Positions 1-36,002 of a stretch of DNA of 64,000 bases are shown here, piece after piece; within the stretch, counting starts at the first letter, position 1, and the number at the start of each line of letters is the position of its first letter. The notes beneath the pieces are model-generated. The model was not told the DNA's origin. It was given only the letters and a program-made list of their open reading frames with translations, and did no database searches. This DNA comes from Sycobia sp. Sy_11 (lineage: Eukaryota; Arthropoda; Insecta; Hymenoptera; Epichrysomallidae), in contig JACCIC010000150.1 of the NCBI GenBank assembly GCA_018907035.1, positions 630,001-694,000 on the forward strand, given 5' to 3'. The position numbers and the translations under genes were made by a program.

Positions 1-46
<46 letters not shown>
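1..46. repeat. (AT)n microsatellite at window edge
   Basis: An uninterrupted AT dinucleotide run starts at the first base, so its true length is unknown. Confidence 0.95.
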
Positions 47-50
<4 letters not shown>

Positions 51-1003
51 TACAGACCACACTAACGTAGATACATGCCAGATTAATTTGAATACAAATT
101 TACACACAAATTTGAACAATTACTCTATCTGGAGTAATTTCTTCACTTTAATGAAAGGATTGAAACTAATTTCTATGCCCTCGCCGAATTTTGATATTGC
201 AAGTCACTATCTGGGAGTGACTCTGCACTTTCTACAGATTTTAGGAAGTAAATAGATCCTGCTACAGATTCAAATTTAGATTTATGAAAAGAAAGTTGTG
301 ATTCCGCGTAGATCAAAGAATCTTTCCAATAACAAACGACCACGAAGCCAAAAAACAAGTTGCGGAAGAAAATATTCTCAAATATTCTTTTCTGTTTGGG
401 AATGGAAATTCCAATCGGTTGATTATTTTGCTCATACACACCAAGGATTGTATACAGTTGTAGAAAATAATTCAAGAATATCTCCAACAATACTTCATGA
501 TTAGAGTGACAGAGCACAACATGTCTTCAAAAAATTCTAAAACCCACCTACTCCACATGCACCAGCCCTACTAATTCTAATTTCAAAAATTCCCAAGTCC
601 TAAATTCCAAATTCATATCGTACCCCAAAATGGTAATTTCGATTTTTCTTAGTTTATTTTACAAATGTACAGAAAAATCCAAACGCGTTGGAAACAATGC
701 CGAATGGATTTCATTTGAATATCTCAAAAAAAAAAAAAATGTTGGACGATTTCGAATCCTTTGTTCCGATAATGATATTTGGATGTATCTTTTGAGTAAA
801 TTAACTTATTTTAACTTGTCAATAAAGAAATACACACTCATTTCCTAGCAGTTGGTTAATTATATTCTAAAATCATAGAAGAACCGCTCTAAAACTTTAT
901 GCGAATGTTTCAATTTTATTTCTGTCAATAATAATCAGCCGTTAGGTGGCGACCTGTATGTTTTTTGAATATTATCTCATAATATGATGCCGCCAAATAC
1001 ACA
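47..1003. other. AT-rich stretch without a recognisable gene
   Basis: Short open frames occur on both strands (for example 298-504 + and 173-517 -), but none has a recognisable family motif or credible exon structure. A short AGGTGGCG motif lies at about 945-952. I see no other structure. Confidence 0.5.
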
Positions 1004-1177
<174 letters not shown>

Positions 1178-1404
1178 CAGAGGATCTAAAATACACGCAC
1201 AAACGCACCGGGCGTATGTCACAGATGTAGTAGTCGTGTACAAATTTTATACTTTGCAAATGTATGCACACATGCTTGTGTGTGTACAAAACGACAACGC
1301 AGACGTATATATATTTACCACGGGCCACGGCATAGTAGAGAAGATGGGAGGGGGGAGGTATACTACGTCAGAAAATTACACGCAGGGGCCCACTGATATG
1401 CATC

Positions 1405-1600
1405 GTACGTATACATACATACATACATACATACATATACTACATACATACATACATACATACATATAATACATACATATATATATATATATTATCCATA
1501 TATAGTAGTAGTGTATATATATCATATATATATATATATATATTAATATATATATGTATATATGTATATATTAGTATGTATATATAATACACGATCAGAG
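1405..1600. repeat. (CATA)n and (TA)n microsatellites
   Basis: Two blocks of CATA tetranucleotide repeats (about 1408-1437 and 1442-1470) run into interrupted TA arrays. Confidence 0.9.
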
Positions 1601-1639
1601 TTTAGTGTAATGTGCGGTGCTCGTGCAGAAGCGCGACGC

Positions 1640-2033
1640 GCTCAATCGTCATCACTATCTCTCTCCTTCGCTCTCTCTCCCCCCTCTCTCTCTATGTACC
1701 TATCTCTCTCTCTCTGTCTCTCTTCTCTCTCTCTCTCACACCCAGTCTATAGATACACGCTCGGTCGCTCGCTCGGTACGTCCGCCCGTACTCGTCCGCG
1801 CACTACTGCCTCGTGGCGCGCCGAGCGGACCGGGGCTCGTTCTACTGATGCGACGATGATGCGCGGTCTCTGTACGCGGACCGGGACGGCGACGCGCTGT
1901 AAGTAGTAATAATAACGCCGCGGCGCGCTTCGTATATCGTGCGGTGCGCGCGCGCGCGCATCAGTAGTAAAGGAGCCGCGCAGACAGGCACGCCGATGGA
2001 GTCTCGATAGCGCCGAACGCGTCGCCCATCGCA
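1640..2033 (+). promoter_or_regulatory. Putative GC-rich promoter / 5' UTR region of the ETS gene
   Basis: A pyrimidine-rich CT tract (about 1655-1740) is followed by about 290 bases that are GC- and CpG-rich, in sharp contrast to the surrounding AT arrays. It ends about 420 bp upstream of the first coding exon of the ETS-family gene. Inside are a consensus splice donor (GTAAGT near 1900) and an insect-initiator-like TCAGT near 1961. These would fit a noncoding first exon, but neither is proved. CpG-rich islands in an AT-rich insect genome often mark promoters; that is the inference used here. Confidence 0.4.
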
Positions 2034-2103
2034 TATATTTATATATATATATATATATATATAAACCGCTTCACATCCTCGCAGTGAGAAGAGGAGGAGA
2101 ATC

Positions 2104-2167
<64 letters not shown>

Positions 2168-2250
2168 GTTTATATACACGTTGTACGGAAAAAGTTTGTG
2201 TTTCAATAATATAGAGTCGAGCGATTTGTGGTGTGTGTGCATATTATTTA

Positions 2251-2311
<61 letters not shown>

Positions 2312-2316
2312 ATAGA
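2034..2316. repeat. Three (TA)n arrays in the 5' leader region
   Basis: TA runs lie at about 2037-2062, 2107-2160 and 2252-2307, just before the first coding exon. Confidence 0.9.
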
Positions 2317-2451
2317 TAAATAGATAGATATCCTCACGTGGTTCAACGTGCAAGTTTATACTAAAGAATAGATATCTCTATATATAGATATATATATACA
2401 TAACGAGAAGACGGTGAGCCGGGGGCGTCAGGCACCGAGTACCGCATCACC

Positions 2452-24026
<21,575 letters not shown>

Positions 24027-24436
24027 ACACCTTGGCGATAAATGCGTATTATAATGTCAAATGTTGTAGTATCAGAAATGTGCCCGAATCAATTCTAAGG
24101 ATGAATTGAGAAGATCTTAAAATTCTAAAGAGCAAGCGCGCGACGAGTGCCGATCCTGTAAGTAAAGATCGAGAGTGTATATGAATTTACAAGAAGACTG
24201 ATTATCCTCTGCGTTAAGTTTTTGTCAATGGATTTTTCTTCCTTCCGCTCGTCCCGCCATGAATCGGGCAGGAAAGCGAACGCAACAGCAAGAACGAAGA
24301 GAGAAAAATGAAATGAACTATTATAAGATACTATTTGAGTCTTAGAGCGGTCAGCTTATAGCCTCTTTATAAAGTATAGACAAATAAAAAGTGGACCAGT
24401 GTTGTTAAAAGTTTATAATTTTTTAATATATTCTAA

Positions 24437-24487
<51 letters not shown>

Positions 24488-26015
24488 TTTATATAATTAT
24501 GTATAAATATTAAGATTGTTTAACAAAGCATTGAGAGTTCATAAATATTGTTTGTAAATCTTATCAACTAATAAGCTATTAGCAAAGTTTCTACAGACAT
24601 TTTTTTTTTTTTTTTTTATAAGAATTTTATGTGTAATAACGATCTATAACAGTTGGCTTATATTTTATATCAAATCGCGCGAATAAGTATTAAGCAATCT
24701 ATGAAAATTACAATAGTTGTTGTAAATTCGTAAATAATTCACACAGTGCATAATTCGGGTCATAAAATTTCCTAGCGACAATTGAAAGTTTGTTCGGAAT
24801 CATTATTTTATCTACTTATCGTATAGTGTATAGGTATTATATCAATTAAATCTAAAATTTCAACGGCATTTAATCAGCTCCCTTCCTCATTTAATTTTAC
24901 CAGCGACTTCATCTAGATCACTATATCACAGAATTATACGAGATTGAAACTTTATTTATTGTAAAATATGTATATATGTAGCATCTATGGACAAATCTAT
25001 GGCCATTATTTAAAAAAGCCGTTGATTTAACAAGTGTTATGAAAGCAATAAAAAAGGCAAAGCTATTTCAAGCTGAAATATTAAATTTTAAAATTCCATA
25101 AAATATCTCTATCATTATAATTGTTACTTCAAAAAAGCATTTAGCCTCAAAAGAAACAAAAACTTACATTTCAAAATGCATCAAAATATTTTTATCTATT
25201 ATATTCATAAATTTTATAGTATAACTACGTAAAATAAACAATGTTTATATTTGTTAATATTCAAGAGTTGATATTGAAGAACTTGTTATTGAATTTTAGG
25301 ATAATTACATTCTTGAGCTGCCTTCTATTTTACTTCCAATGTTTAAAGAGCTTATGTAATTTTTAATTCTTAAATCGAATATTATTAAGTACTACCTTTT
25401 TAAAGTTGTCATAAGGTACTTACTGCAAATACATGTCTTTTTTGCTCATTTTTTCTCCATCAATTTAGTGGCAAAATTAGCAAGCGCTTCAAAGGCACAA
25501 AATTCGGAAGATTCGAACTATTTTTATATATAGCGCTTAAAACTAATTCTAGAAAGTGCATCGTAAATATCTCAAAAATGAGATTGTATAATTGGAGAAC
25601 CATAATGCTTTTTTATGTGATTTTTTTCTTTATTTTTATCTTTGTAAAGCTTAGTTATGGTCAGTATATACTTTAAATTTAATAGCATTTTTATATTATA
25701 AGTTATTCATTTCACTGTATTTATGCATCACTTGAAACTTTCATTTTTCTTTCTATTTAAAGAACGATTTTATTTAAGGATTGTACTGTGCAGCAATAAA
25801 TGGTATGATTAAATCGTGTGCGTAAATCTGATTGTGTTTGCTTTTACCTAAACATGTAGATAGCAAAAATAGGACGTTTTAAAATGTATTTCTTTGGAAA
25901 AATAGTTAATTCTGTAATAGTAATGACTCGGAATAACTTTCGAGTATTACAAATTAATTTGCACGAAAATCGAAAAAAAGTATATTTTCAGATTTAACAT
26001 GCAAAAGGTTTCATT
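24027..26015. other. Convergent 3' regions of the ETS gene and PRMT3
   Basis: No gene is visible. For the + strand gene, AATAAA signals occur at 24383-24388 and at 25795-25800; the latter is followed by a GT-rich stretch. On the - strand an AATAAA (TTTATT on +) lies near 25768. A TA array is at about 24446-24484. The 3' UTRs could overlap. Confidence 0.5.
25795..25800 (+). terminator. Candidate distal poly(A) signal of the ETS gene
   Basis: AATAAA is followed within about 20-50 bases by GT-rich sequence (GTGTGCG, GATTGTGTTTG), which fits a cleavage and polyadenylation site. A proximal alternative lies at 24383. Confidence 0.35.
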
Positions 26016-28324
<2,309 letters not shown>

Positions 28325-30239
28325 TGATGCTGTATGATTGTGATACGGCTTCTGTGAATCTTTTACAATTTTAAATCAATATCTTTATTAATATACTGTA
28401 GACAAGTACAAGAAAAAAATCAATACATAACCGAATAGTTTATTGATTTAAAGAATATAAATATAACTCATACGTCACGTTAGATATAACTATCTTTCCG
28501 TCTTTATTTTATTGATTTTCAACAATAAAGATTATACCTTACATTATGTATATAAAATCTTAACAATTATACACTTGAACTACTTAATATTAAAAGTATT
28601 CACTTTTTAAATTCAGAAAAAAATTTGAATTGCTCTAAAACGTACCTGTTTCATTCATATTGTAAATAAAAGAACAAAAATTAAAGTTGTATAAAAATTA
28701 ACATGAACTCGATGTGCATAAACCACTTCATTTGAAAATCGTAGCACGTGTTTATTGTATTTAGATATATTTTGACTCCTTTTTCACATTTTAATAATAC
28801 TCCCCCGTATTAATGCGCGCGCATTTGACGAATTCATATAGGTATAAATAGGTGTCACTGCAGAGCATGTAATGCGCGTTTTTCAATTTGTTAAAAATAA
28901 AAAAAGCAAAAAATCTTGATTATTTTGATTAGAACATAAATGAAATATTATAAATAAAACAGATAAAAAATAAAAAACATGTTATAAAAAGTTAAAAAGT
29001 TATGTGACGTCACTAAAATTTTAAATGAGTCTTTTCATTAGCAATAAAAACATTGAAATAAATCATTTTTTTATATTTAATAAAGCAAATTCAGAAAATA
29101 AAAAAAAACATTGATTTTCAATAAAATAAATGAAAGATGTAATTATATATATTAAATCTTAAAAAAATTTTTAGTATTTTTTCTGAGTACTAACGTTTTT
29201 TAAAATATATATTCTAGAAATTTCATTTATATCTTTTCTATAAGGATATCAATGCTCTGAATAGAATTGTTTTCTCCCCAAATTTAAAGAATAAAAAATT
29301 TAACAATATTTTAAAATATTTTTATATGATAAGATAAAAAAGGTATTCTAAATAAAGTTATTGTATATTATAGATTTTTAACTTTTAGATGAAAAAGTGC
29401 AAAAAAAAGGTTTTCCAATTTATTCATTTTTTAAATAATCTACGTATTTGAGTAAAAACCTTTCTTTTGAAATATATATATAAAAGATCTAATACCCTGT
29501 ATTTAACTTATGTATTAAAATTCAAAATTGGTCTTATGTCGACTGTTCTGAATTAAATCAATAAATATTTTTGTCGATCTTAAGTCTTTATAATATAACA
29601 TATTAACTAAAATAATGACAGTCAGACTGTCATTCTAATATATTAGTCTTTATAATACAATCAATTATAATCTATAAGACCGATAATAGTACATTGTACA
29701 ATATAATAATACTCGCTTCGCTCGGGCGGCAAACATACCTTCGTCGGAAAACGCCTATTTTGCTTTCTTGTGTCACATAGTACTTTTCCATACGAGGGCG
29801 CTTTTTCTTTCCCAAAGCAATGCACAAAAAATTGAATGACATCACAGAATTAAACAATGTCCATCGCTCTTCCGTGTTAGTCATGCTTATATAGAGCAAG
29901 CAGGTATAATATCTAAAAGTCCAGATGATAATGATTTCCTTTTATTTGGAAATTAATAAAGTATGTTAAGAAAATGGAGGATCGGGAAGCGGGGGTGCAG
30001 ACGGCGACGCCCCCTTTTCTAAAAAGAAATAAGAATAATCAATTGAAGATTATAAGTTTGTTAATAATCTAATTTTAAATAAAATTTAAAAAATTTAATA
30101 ACATAATAAATAGAATTTAAAATTAAAACTAATTAAAAAAAAGATATAAATAATTTTTAATAATTCAATAAGATTATACGAATTTTTATAATAAATTTCA
30201 CATAGAATATAAATCTTATTTTATATTAAAATCTGGAAT
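28325..30239. other. PRMT3 upstream region, no further gene recognised
   Basis: AT-rich. It contains an E-box CACGTG (about 28746) and a CRE palindrome (29005-29012). A - strand open frame at 29672-29899 has no recognisable motif. Moderately GC-richer DNA at about 29710-29830 might be an old repeat. Confidence 0.5.
29005..29012. promoter_or_regulatory. Perfect CRE palindrome TGACGTCA upstream of PRMT3
   Basis: A full CRE lies about 680 bp upstream of the PRMT3 start codon. It is a CREB/ATF consensus by sequence; function is inferred only. Confidence 0.4.
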
Positions 30240-30259
30240 ACCTAATTCAAAGTACAAAA

Positions 30260-30625
30260 AAAAGGTCGAGCCCGCGGTCGAGTGACACATATAAGTCTAA
30301 ACATCGTAAATGCCAGATGTTAGGAAGGCACGGACAACTGAGAATCATGCCGGATTACACGGTTTCGTTCATTCGCTTTTCCTCCCAAGGGAGGAAAAGT
30401 AAAATTCTGCTTTCTGATTGGTTGGAAAGCAGTCATAAACACTTTTCCTCCCTAGAAAGGAAAAGTAGCATTTTGTTCCTTCTAGACAGCTGCAGAAAAT
30501 CGTATTTTGCACCCCGAGTGCGGGAATAGTACATTTCTTACCGACTACGGAAAGGATTTATTTACGATACGAGAGGTTTGCGGACCGAGATGAAGCCGAG
30601 GGTTGTAACGAGGTTCGTAAAAAAG
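30260..30625. repeat. GC-richer block with three consecutive hairpin-forming inverted repeats
   Basis: Hairpin 1 (30376-30399) has 11-bp perfect arms CTTTTCCTCCC / GGGAGGAAAAG with a 2-base loop. Hairpin 2 (30407-30432) has 8-bp arms CTGCTTTC / GAAAGCAG. Hairpin 3 (30441-30466) has 8-bp arms ACTTTTCC / GGAAAAGT. The block is less AT-rich than its surroundings and carries no convincing coding frame, so it may be a small foldback transposon or a regulatory element. Confidence 0.55.
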
Positions 30626-31524
30626 CCTTTTCATACTAAATAAGGATTATATTTTTTCTCATAAGAACTGGAATCAAGCGGTGAAGGTGCGATTTATAGT
30701 TTAGAATGAGGAAAAAATATTTATTGATTTATCTTATGTAGTTTACTTTTTATTCTAATCTTTCTATATTTTAACTTCTAAAATATTCGTTCTTGAATGA
30801 AAAATAATTTATATATAATAGTCATGTATTATTTTATTTTGCTGATTTATACAAGATGTAATATAATCGACCAAAAAAATTTATTGACGATAGTTTTTAA
30901 AACTTGAATAATAAAACCTCTATTATATGGCTTCTTGAAAAAAGAATTATTACTTCCCATCATTTTTATTTTAAAAACTAAACTACAAACATTATTATTA
31001 TTGTTATTATTGGTTATTTTAGTAAATTACTAAATATTGTTATAATTCGAATAAATATATAGTTGTAATTAAAGTTATATTATATAAATATATATGTATA
31101 AAATTTTTTAACTATCTAATTATTCTTATTAAAAAGTTTCAAATCTGCGCCGATAAAACTAATAACTATTGAATTACAAATATATTATGCAATCCAAATA
31201 ATTACCATACAAATAAAAAAAAACTGTAAACTGACTGTGCAATCTACACCGCTGAACCTATATAGTAATGAAATATAATACCACAGATTCCAAAATAAGT
31301 AAGTAATACAATTGTTTCTCAAGATTCCAAAATAATTTTTTTTCATAGTGATTATATATTTTTCTGCATTAAAAAAATGTGTTTCTTTAATTGTATTTTG
31401 AAATAAATAATCAATGATCTAAAAATATATTTCAATATAAATAAATTTAAAAATTTGTAAGACTATATATTTTGGCAACATATTATCAATAAAAAGTAAA
31501 TCGGAAGATATTATTAGATTTATA

Positions 31525-32754
31525 CGAGGGTGGATTAATAAGTTTCCGGCCTGACCAAGAGATGACGCCACTGGGCCTTCCTTGAGTTGGCGTTCTATAG
31601 TACCATACTTAGATAGCTTGTAGCTACAGTTTCAGTCCGATCGCCATGTTAGTTTAGGTTTGAGAGCACGCTGAACAAGACGCTTCTGTGTTTTTCGTAA
31701 AAATGGAAAAGTTGAAAAATCGTGCTGTCATCAAATACTTTTATTTGAAGGGGTTAACGCCGAAGGAAATTAAAGAAGAGATGGACTCAATACTGGGGAC
31801 ATCCTGCCCATCATATTCAACCGTTAAGCAGTTGGTTTCCGAGTTTAAAAAGGGTCATGTGAGCACCTCTGATGAGCCTCGTTCAGGACGCCCCATTAAG
31901 GTCACAACTTCAGATATGATCGAAAAAATCCATCAAATAGTGCTGAAAGACCGCAGATTAAAAGTGCGTGAGATAGCTGAGACCTGTAAGATGTCATATG
32001 AACGTGTACAAAATATTTTACACCAACATTTGTGTATGAAAAAACTCTGTGCAAGATGGGTGCCGCGTTTGTTAATAGTCAACAATAAAATGAATCGAAA
32101 GAACATTTCTGCCGCCAATTGGACGTTGTATAAGCATAATCCAAGCAAATTTTTGCGTCGATTCGTAATTGTTGATGAAACTTGGGTCCACCACTACACT
32201 CCTGAAACCAAACAACAGTCTTAACAGTGGATTGGAACAAGCGAATCAACTCCAAAGAAAGCAAAAACAATTTTTTCGGCGAACAAGGTTATGGCTACTG
32301 TTTTTTGGTGCAAGAGGTATTCTATACATTGATTACCTTGAAAAGGGTAAAACTATTACTGGTCAATACTACGCAGACTTATTGCAACGTTTGAGCCACG
32401 AAGTGAAAATTAAACGACCTCATCTGGCGAAGAACAAAATCTCTTGTTTCATCACGATAATGCACCAGCGCACACGTCAATCGTTGCGATGGCTAATGAG
32501 TGACTATTATCTGTTTCCTAACCTCAAAAATGGCTTGGCGGTAAGAGATTTGCGGACAATGAAGAAGTAATCGAAGCTGTAAATGGGTATATGGAGGAGC
32601 TTGACGAATCAGTCTATAGAGATGGTATTACTAGACTAGAACACCGCTATGAGAAATTTATCAGCTTTGGAGGAGATTATATTGAGAAATAAAAAAAAAT
32701 TCTTAAAAACGTTGTTTTTCTTGGTCAAGCCGGAAACTTATCAATCCACCCTCG
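31525..32754 (+). mobile_element. Mariner-family DNA transposon, full-length ends, decayed
   Basis: Terminal inverted repeats of about 36 bp (left 31525-31560, starting CGAGGGTGGATTAATAAG; right 32719-32754) differ at only two or so positions and are flanked by TA target duplications (31523-31524 and 32755-32756). The length of 1230 bp suits mariner, slightly shortened. The interior holds a broken transposase. Confidence 0.9.
31703..32692 (+). pseudogene. Mariner transposase pseudogene (DD34D type)
   Basis: Starts at ATG 31703 (MEKLKNRAVIKYF). The N-terminal helix-turn-helix region is intact, with the SGRP linker (residues about 60-63) and the first catalytic Asp in VDETWVHHY. A premature TAA lies at 32222-32224. 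Downstream, several frames are needed: the second Asp (HHDNAPAHTS, about 32452-32481) is in another frame. About 20 residues that normally lie between it and the third Asp (DYYLFPNLK) are missing, so the D-34-D spacing is destroyed. The C-terminus (DESVYRDGI to GDYIEK, stop 32690-32692) is recognisable. It cannot encode an active transposase. Confidence 0.9.
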
Positions 32755-32756
32755 TA

Positions 32757-33284
32757 AACCTAATAATTATGAAATACAATCTTATTCAAAATAAAAAGTT
32801 TCTTTATAAGAAGTAATAAAAAGTCTTAAATATAAAGATTGTATTCAAATACTAAAAATGTATTGAAATTATATATTACTATTCAATACCCTGTATAACC
32901 ATATGGTTATACTGGGATTACCCGAAATATCGATGATTTAAAAAGAAATGCATAAAAAATTCTTTTGCATATTTAAACCTGATGAATAATGTCAGAATAC
33001 TCCATTAATATATTACCTACATGTTTGACATGATAAGGAAATGAGTTGAAAAAAATCTAAATGAAAGTTAGTATCATGAAACAATAGGCTAATTATAGAA
33101 ATAAAAAGTATAAATTTAACAAAATATCTTATTCAAGGCTGTTTTTTATGGCGGCGTAATAATGTTATTATCAGAGATATTACAAAAATTTGATACCGTA
33201 GACTTACAGTTTTTAAATTCTTTTTTTTATTTTGTTAAGAGTATTTTTGCAACGACACAGCTCATTATAAAGCTGATGAAAGTG
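32757..33284. other. Intergenic, with a 20-bp perfect palindrome
   Basis: No gene. A perfect palindrome, GTATAACCATATGGTTATAC, lies at 32893-32912. Otherwise plain AT-rich DNA. Confidence 0.6.
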
Positions 33285-35095
33285 TAACATCCGAACAAAA
33301 GTATTAACTTTATTACTTCGGCCACAGAAATATATTTTTTAAAGGATGTTTTAAGCCTACGGCTGTCCGCAATAGCTAGGGAAATATTTGACTGTTCAAA
33401 TTTAAGTCTTTCGAATTATAGGTTTGTCTTCGGGCTGGATGTTTATGTCTACTTCGGAGACGCGGCTATCCGCGTCGTCGTCGGCCAGTTGCCCGGCGTA
33501 GTCCTCGATGATGCCATGTACTGGGGTCTCGTACCCTGTAACTTCACTTGCGGTGGTGTTGCCCACCATCGTCGGGTTCTAACTCACTACCTAACATGTG
33601 CGTTGGTTTAAGTTGTTCGATTGATACGGTTTTTCGCTTACCGCTTACATCAATCATTATCGTTTTGCCGCCTAACGCTCGCGCGAAGACTTTATGTGGT
33701 CCTGAATATGGCCTACGTAACGGGGGTCTATTTGGATTATGCTGCACGAAAACGTCAGGGCAGCTTTTCATATTTTTAAATACAAACGGTTTGCGGACAT
33801 GCTTGTGTTCTACCTTTACAGGTGGTACATGTTGCATATATTCTTTCAGTTCGCGAAGGAAGATACGGTCATCATGCTCGATACTGTCGTCTAAATAAAA
33901 CGAGCCAGGTATTCTGAGGTGTTGTACCGAACACATATTCTGCCGGGCCTATGTCTAATCTAACGCGAGTTCTAAGACCTAACAGGACCATTGGGAGAAA
34001 CCGAGTCCAGTCGAGGTTGTCTCCCTGTGACATAAGCGCTGCCTTTAGGTCACGGTGCCATGTCTCAACCATTCCGTTGTCTGCTGGATGGAAAGCTGTT
34101 ATGCGTATTCGCTCGCATCCTGTGAATTGTAACAGCTCGCTAAAAAGCTTTACCTCAAACTGACGTGCGTGGTCAGTTGTGATGACCTCGGGAGCCCCGT
34201 AACGAGCAATCCAAGTATCCATAATGGCATAAGCTACAGTTCGCGCAGTTATGTCTTCTATAGGAATCGCCTCGGGCCATTGCGAGTACCTGTATATGAT
34301 TGTTAGCATATACTGATAACCGTTATGAATCGGGAGTGGACCAACGATGTCCACATGAATATGTATGAACCTGGAGTCAGGAGCTACGATGTGGTTCGGT
34401 AACGGTTTATTAAACTACCTTCGATAGCTGACAGTCGATGCATTCCCTGCACCTTCTATGTATTTCACGGCTCATGTCGGGCCAGACATACTGCTGCCTG
34501 ATGTGTCGATCAGTTACGCGTGCACTCGGGTGCGAAGTGTTATGAAATAAACGAAAGATCTCGTCCTGCATGGATTCGGGTATGCACGGACGGATCGTGT
34601 TTTCACGAGTGTCGCAGTAGAAAGGGGTATACTCGTCGTTATTAAACATTAATTGTTCTAATTTAAGCGGGTGATCACGGTCTCATAGGACTCTCAACAA
34701 TTCGCCGTCGAGATTCTGTTCGCGCGTTAATTTTATCGCGTCGAAAAGCGTAGGAAGTCTAAACGCGTTCACGTTTTCGCATACCCTCACTAGGTCCTCA
34801 TTGTCTTGATTCCAACCCTCACTCCAATTGAGCATCGACGGGGTCTGGAACGACTCGATTTCTAAAGTGTGTCCGCGACGGCGTATTCTTTTCCGGCGCG
34901 GTAAGTCATTCTAGCGTCGAATTGCGCGATGTACGTTAATTATCGGCAACGCACGGCGGGTGCTTTACCTTAGTCGTGGTACATTATATATATTAACGGT
35001 TTGTGATCGGTAAGTATGTCGAACTTCTGACCCTCTAAATGATAGAAAAATTTATGAACCGCGTAATACATTGCTGCCAATTCCAAGAATCAGGA
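33285..35095 (-). pseudogene. Ty3/gypsy retrotransposon fragment: RNase H - integrase zinc domain - integrase core - C-terminus
   Basis: Read on the minus strand. RNase H remnant at about 35090-34860 (FDILTDHKPL; YIAQFDARMTYRAGKEYAVAD) with an internal stop. HHCC zinc region at 34649-34410 (HPSARVTDRHIR ... CRECIDCQ). Integrase core at 34354-33930 (MDIVGPLP, ITTDHARQFE, HPADNGMVETWHRDLKAAL) with the three acidic residues recognisable. The C-terminal chromatin-binding-like tail is at 33936-33544 (GPHKVFARALGG, VSIEQLKP). At least two frameshifts separate the parts. The left end TGTAACATCC at 33285 may be the edge of a short or truncated LTR; the right end stops abruptly at about 35095 with no reverse transcriptase. 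The integrase style resembles the CsRN1/Mag group of insect gypsy elements. Dead element. Confidence 0.85.
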
Positions 35096-35336
35096 TAGTT
35101 ATAATATTATAAGCGGTAGCAGATATTTAATAAATATATACCGAATGCTAGAGAACTAACTAGACACATTATTAAATCAGGTCAGGATTCTAGAATAGTA
35201 AAGGAGGTTATAGGTGAGAATAGTAATTCGGTATCGAAGATCTGCTGACACATTTTAAATATCAGGAGCGTAGAATAGTATGAGAAATGAAGAGTTTTGA
35301 TTACATATAGATGTATAAAAGATGTGTATAGAAGAT

Positions 35337-35431
35337 ATCCCGTATATTTGAAACTGTTACCATCTCTGTCATGATTCTGCGCTCCCGATACTTTGATAAC
35401 TATTTGTGCTTCTTACGGCAGATTCCCGATG

Positions 35432-35487
<56 letters not shown>

Positions 35488-36002
35488 GCTCTTTCCATAA
35501 TAAGTGATCAATGTATGACGATGGGATAGAGAAGGAAAAGTTATGTGTAAATGTCGAATCAATCTTGAGCTGTTGCGAATAGGTTTTGCGCTACTCGCCT
35601 GTGTCCATCAACCAATCAGGATTCATAGATCTCGGCCAGCGCTCTTGGGCCTGGAAAAGGAGAAACTAGAAGGAATTATTGGCGAAGAAAAAAAACACAA
35701 AATCGTGGGATATGTTGATGGGACGGCCTAAATAATACATAGGCCACTACCGCTGTTATATAACCGACCTTTTTTAGATTTTTTTAGAACCAATATTAGA
35801 AATTTAGGATGGTAAAGGAAGTGATATGAGTTGGTATTATATATAATATAAGTGTATATAAAAAAAAATCTTAGATTTGAATTTATATATTGATATATAG
35901 AGATATTAAATATCGGAAATCCATCGCGGGACTTCTACCGGCTTAGAATGTCATTAGCGCAGAATCGTGACAGAGGTGGTAAGAGTTTCAAATATACGGG
36001 AT
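35337..36002. repeat. 47-bp inverted repeat pair around about 570 bp
   Basis: The arms at 35337-35383 and 35956-36002 are reverse complements at 44 of 47 positions. The spacer holds a TA array (about 35437-35483). Related degenerate words (AGGAGCGTAGAAT type) recur at about 35262 and 35182, suggesting several copies of one short repeat in both orientations. Confidence 0.7.

Noticed and set aside
173..517. 114-codon minus frame and overlapping plus frame at 298-504
   Set aside because: No family motif, no plausible splice partners and AT-rich composition; likely chance.
29672..29899. 75-codon minus frame upstream of PRMT3
   Set aside because: No recognisable domain and no splice path into PRMT3.
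35543..35731. 62-codon plus frame
   Set aside because: Lies inside the inverted-repeat region, with no motif.
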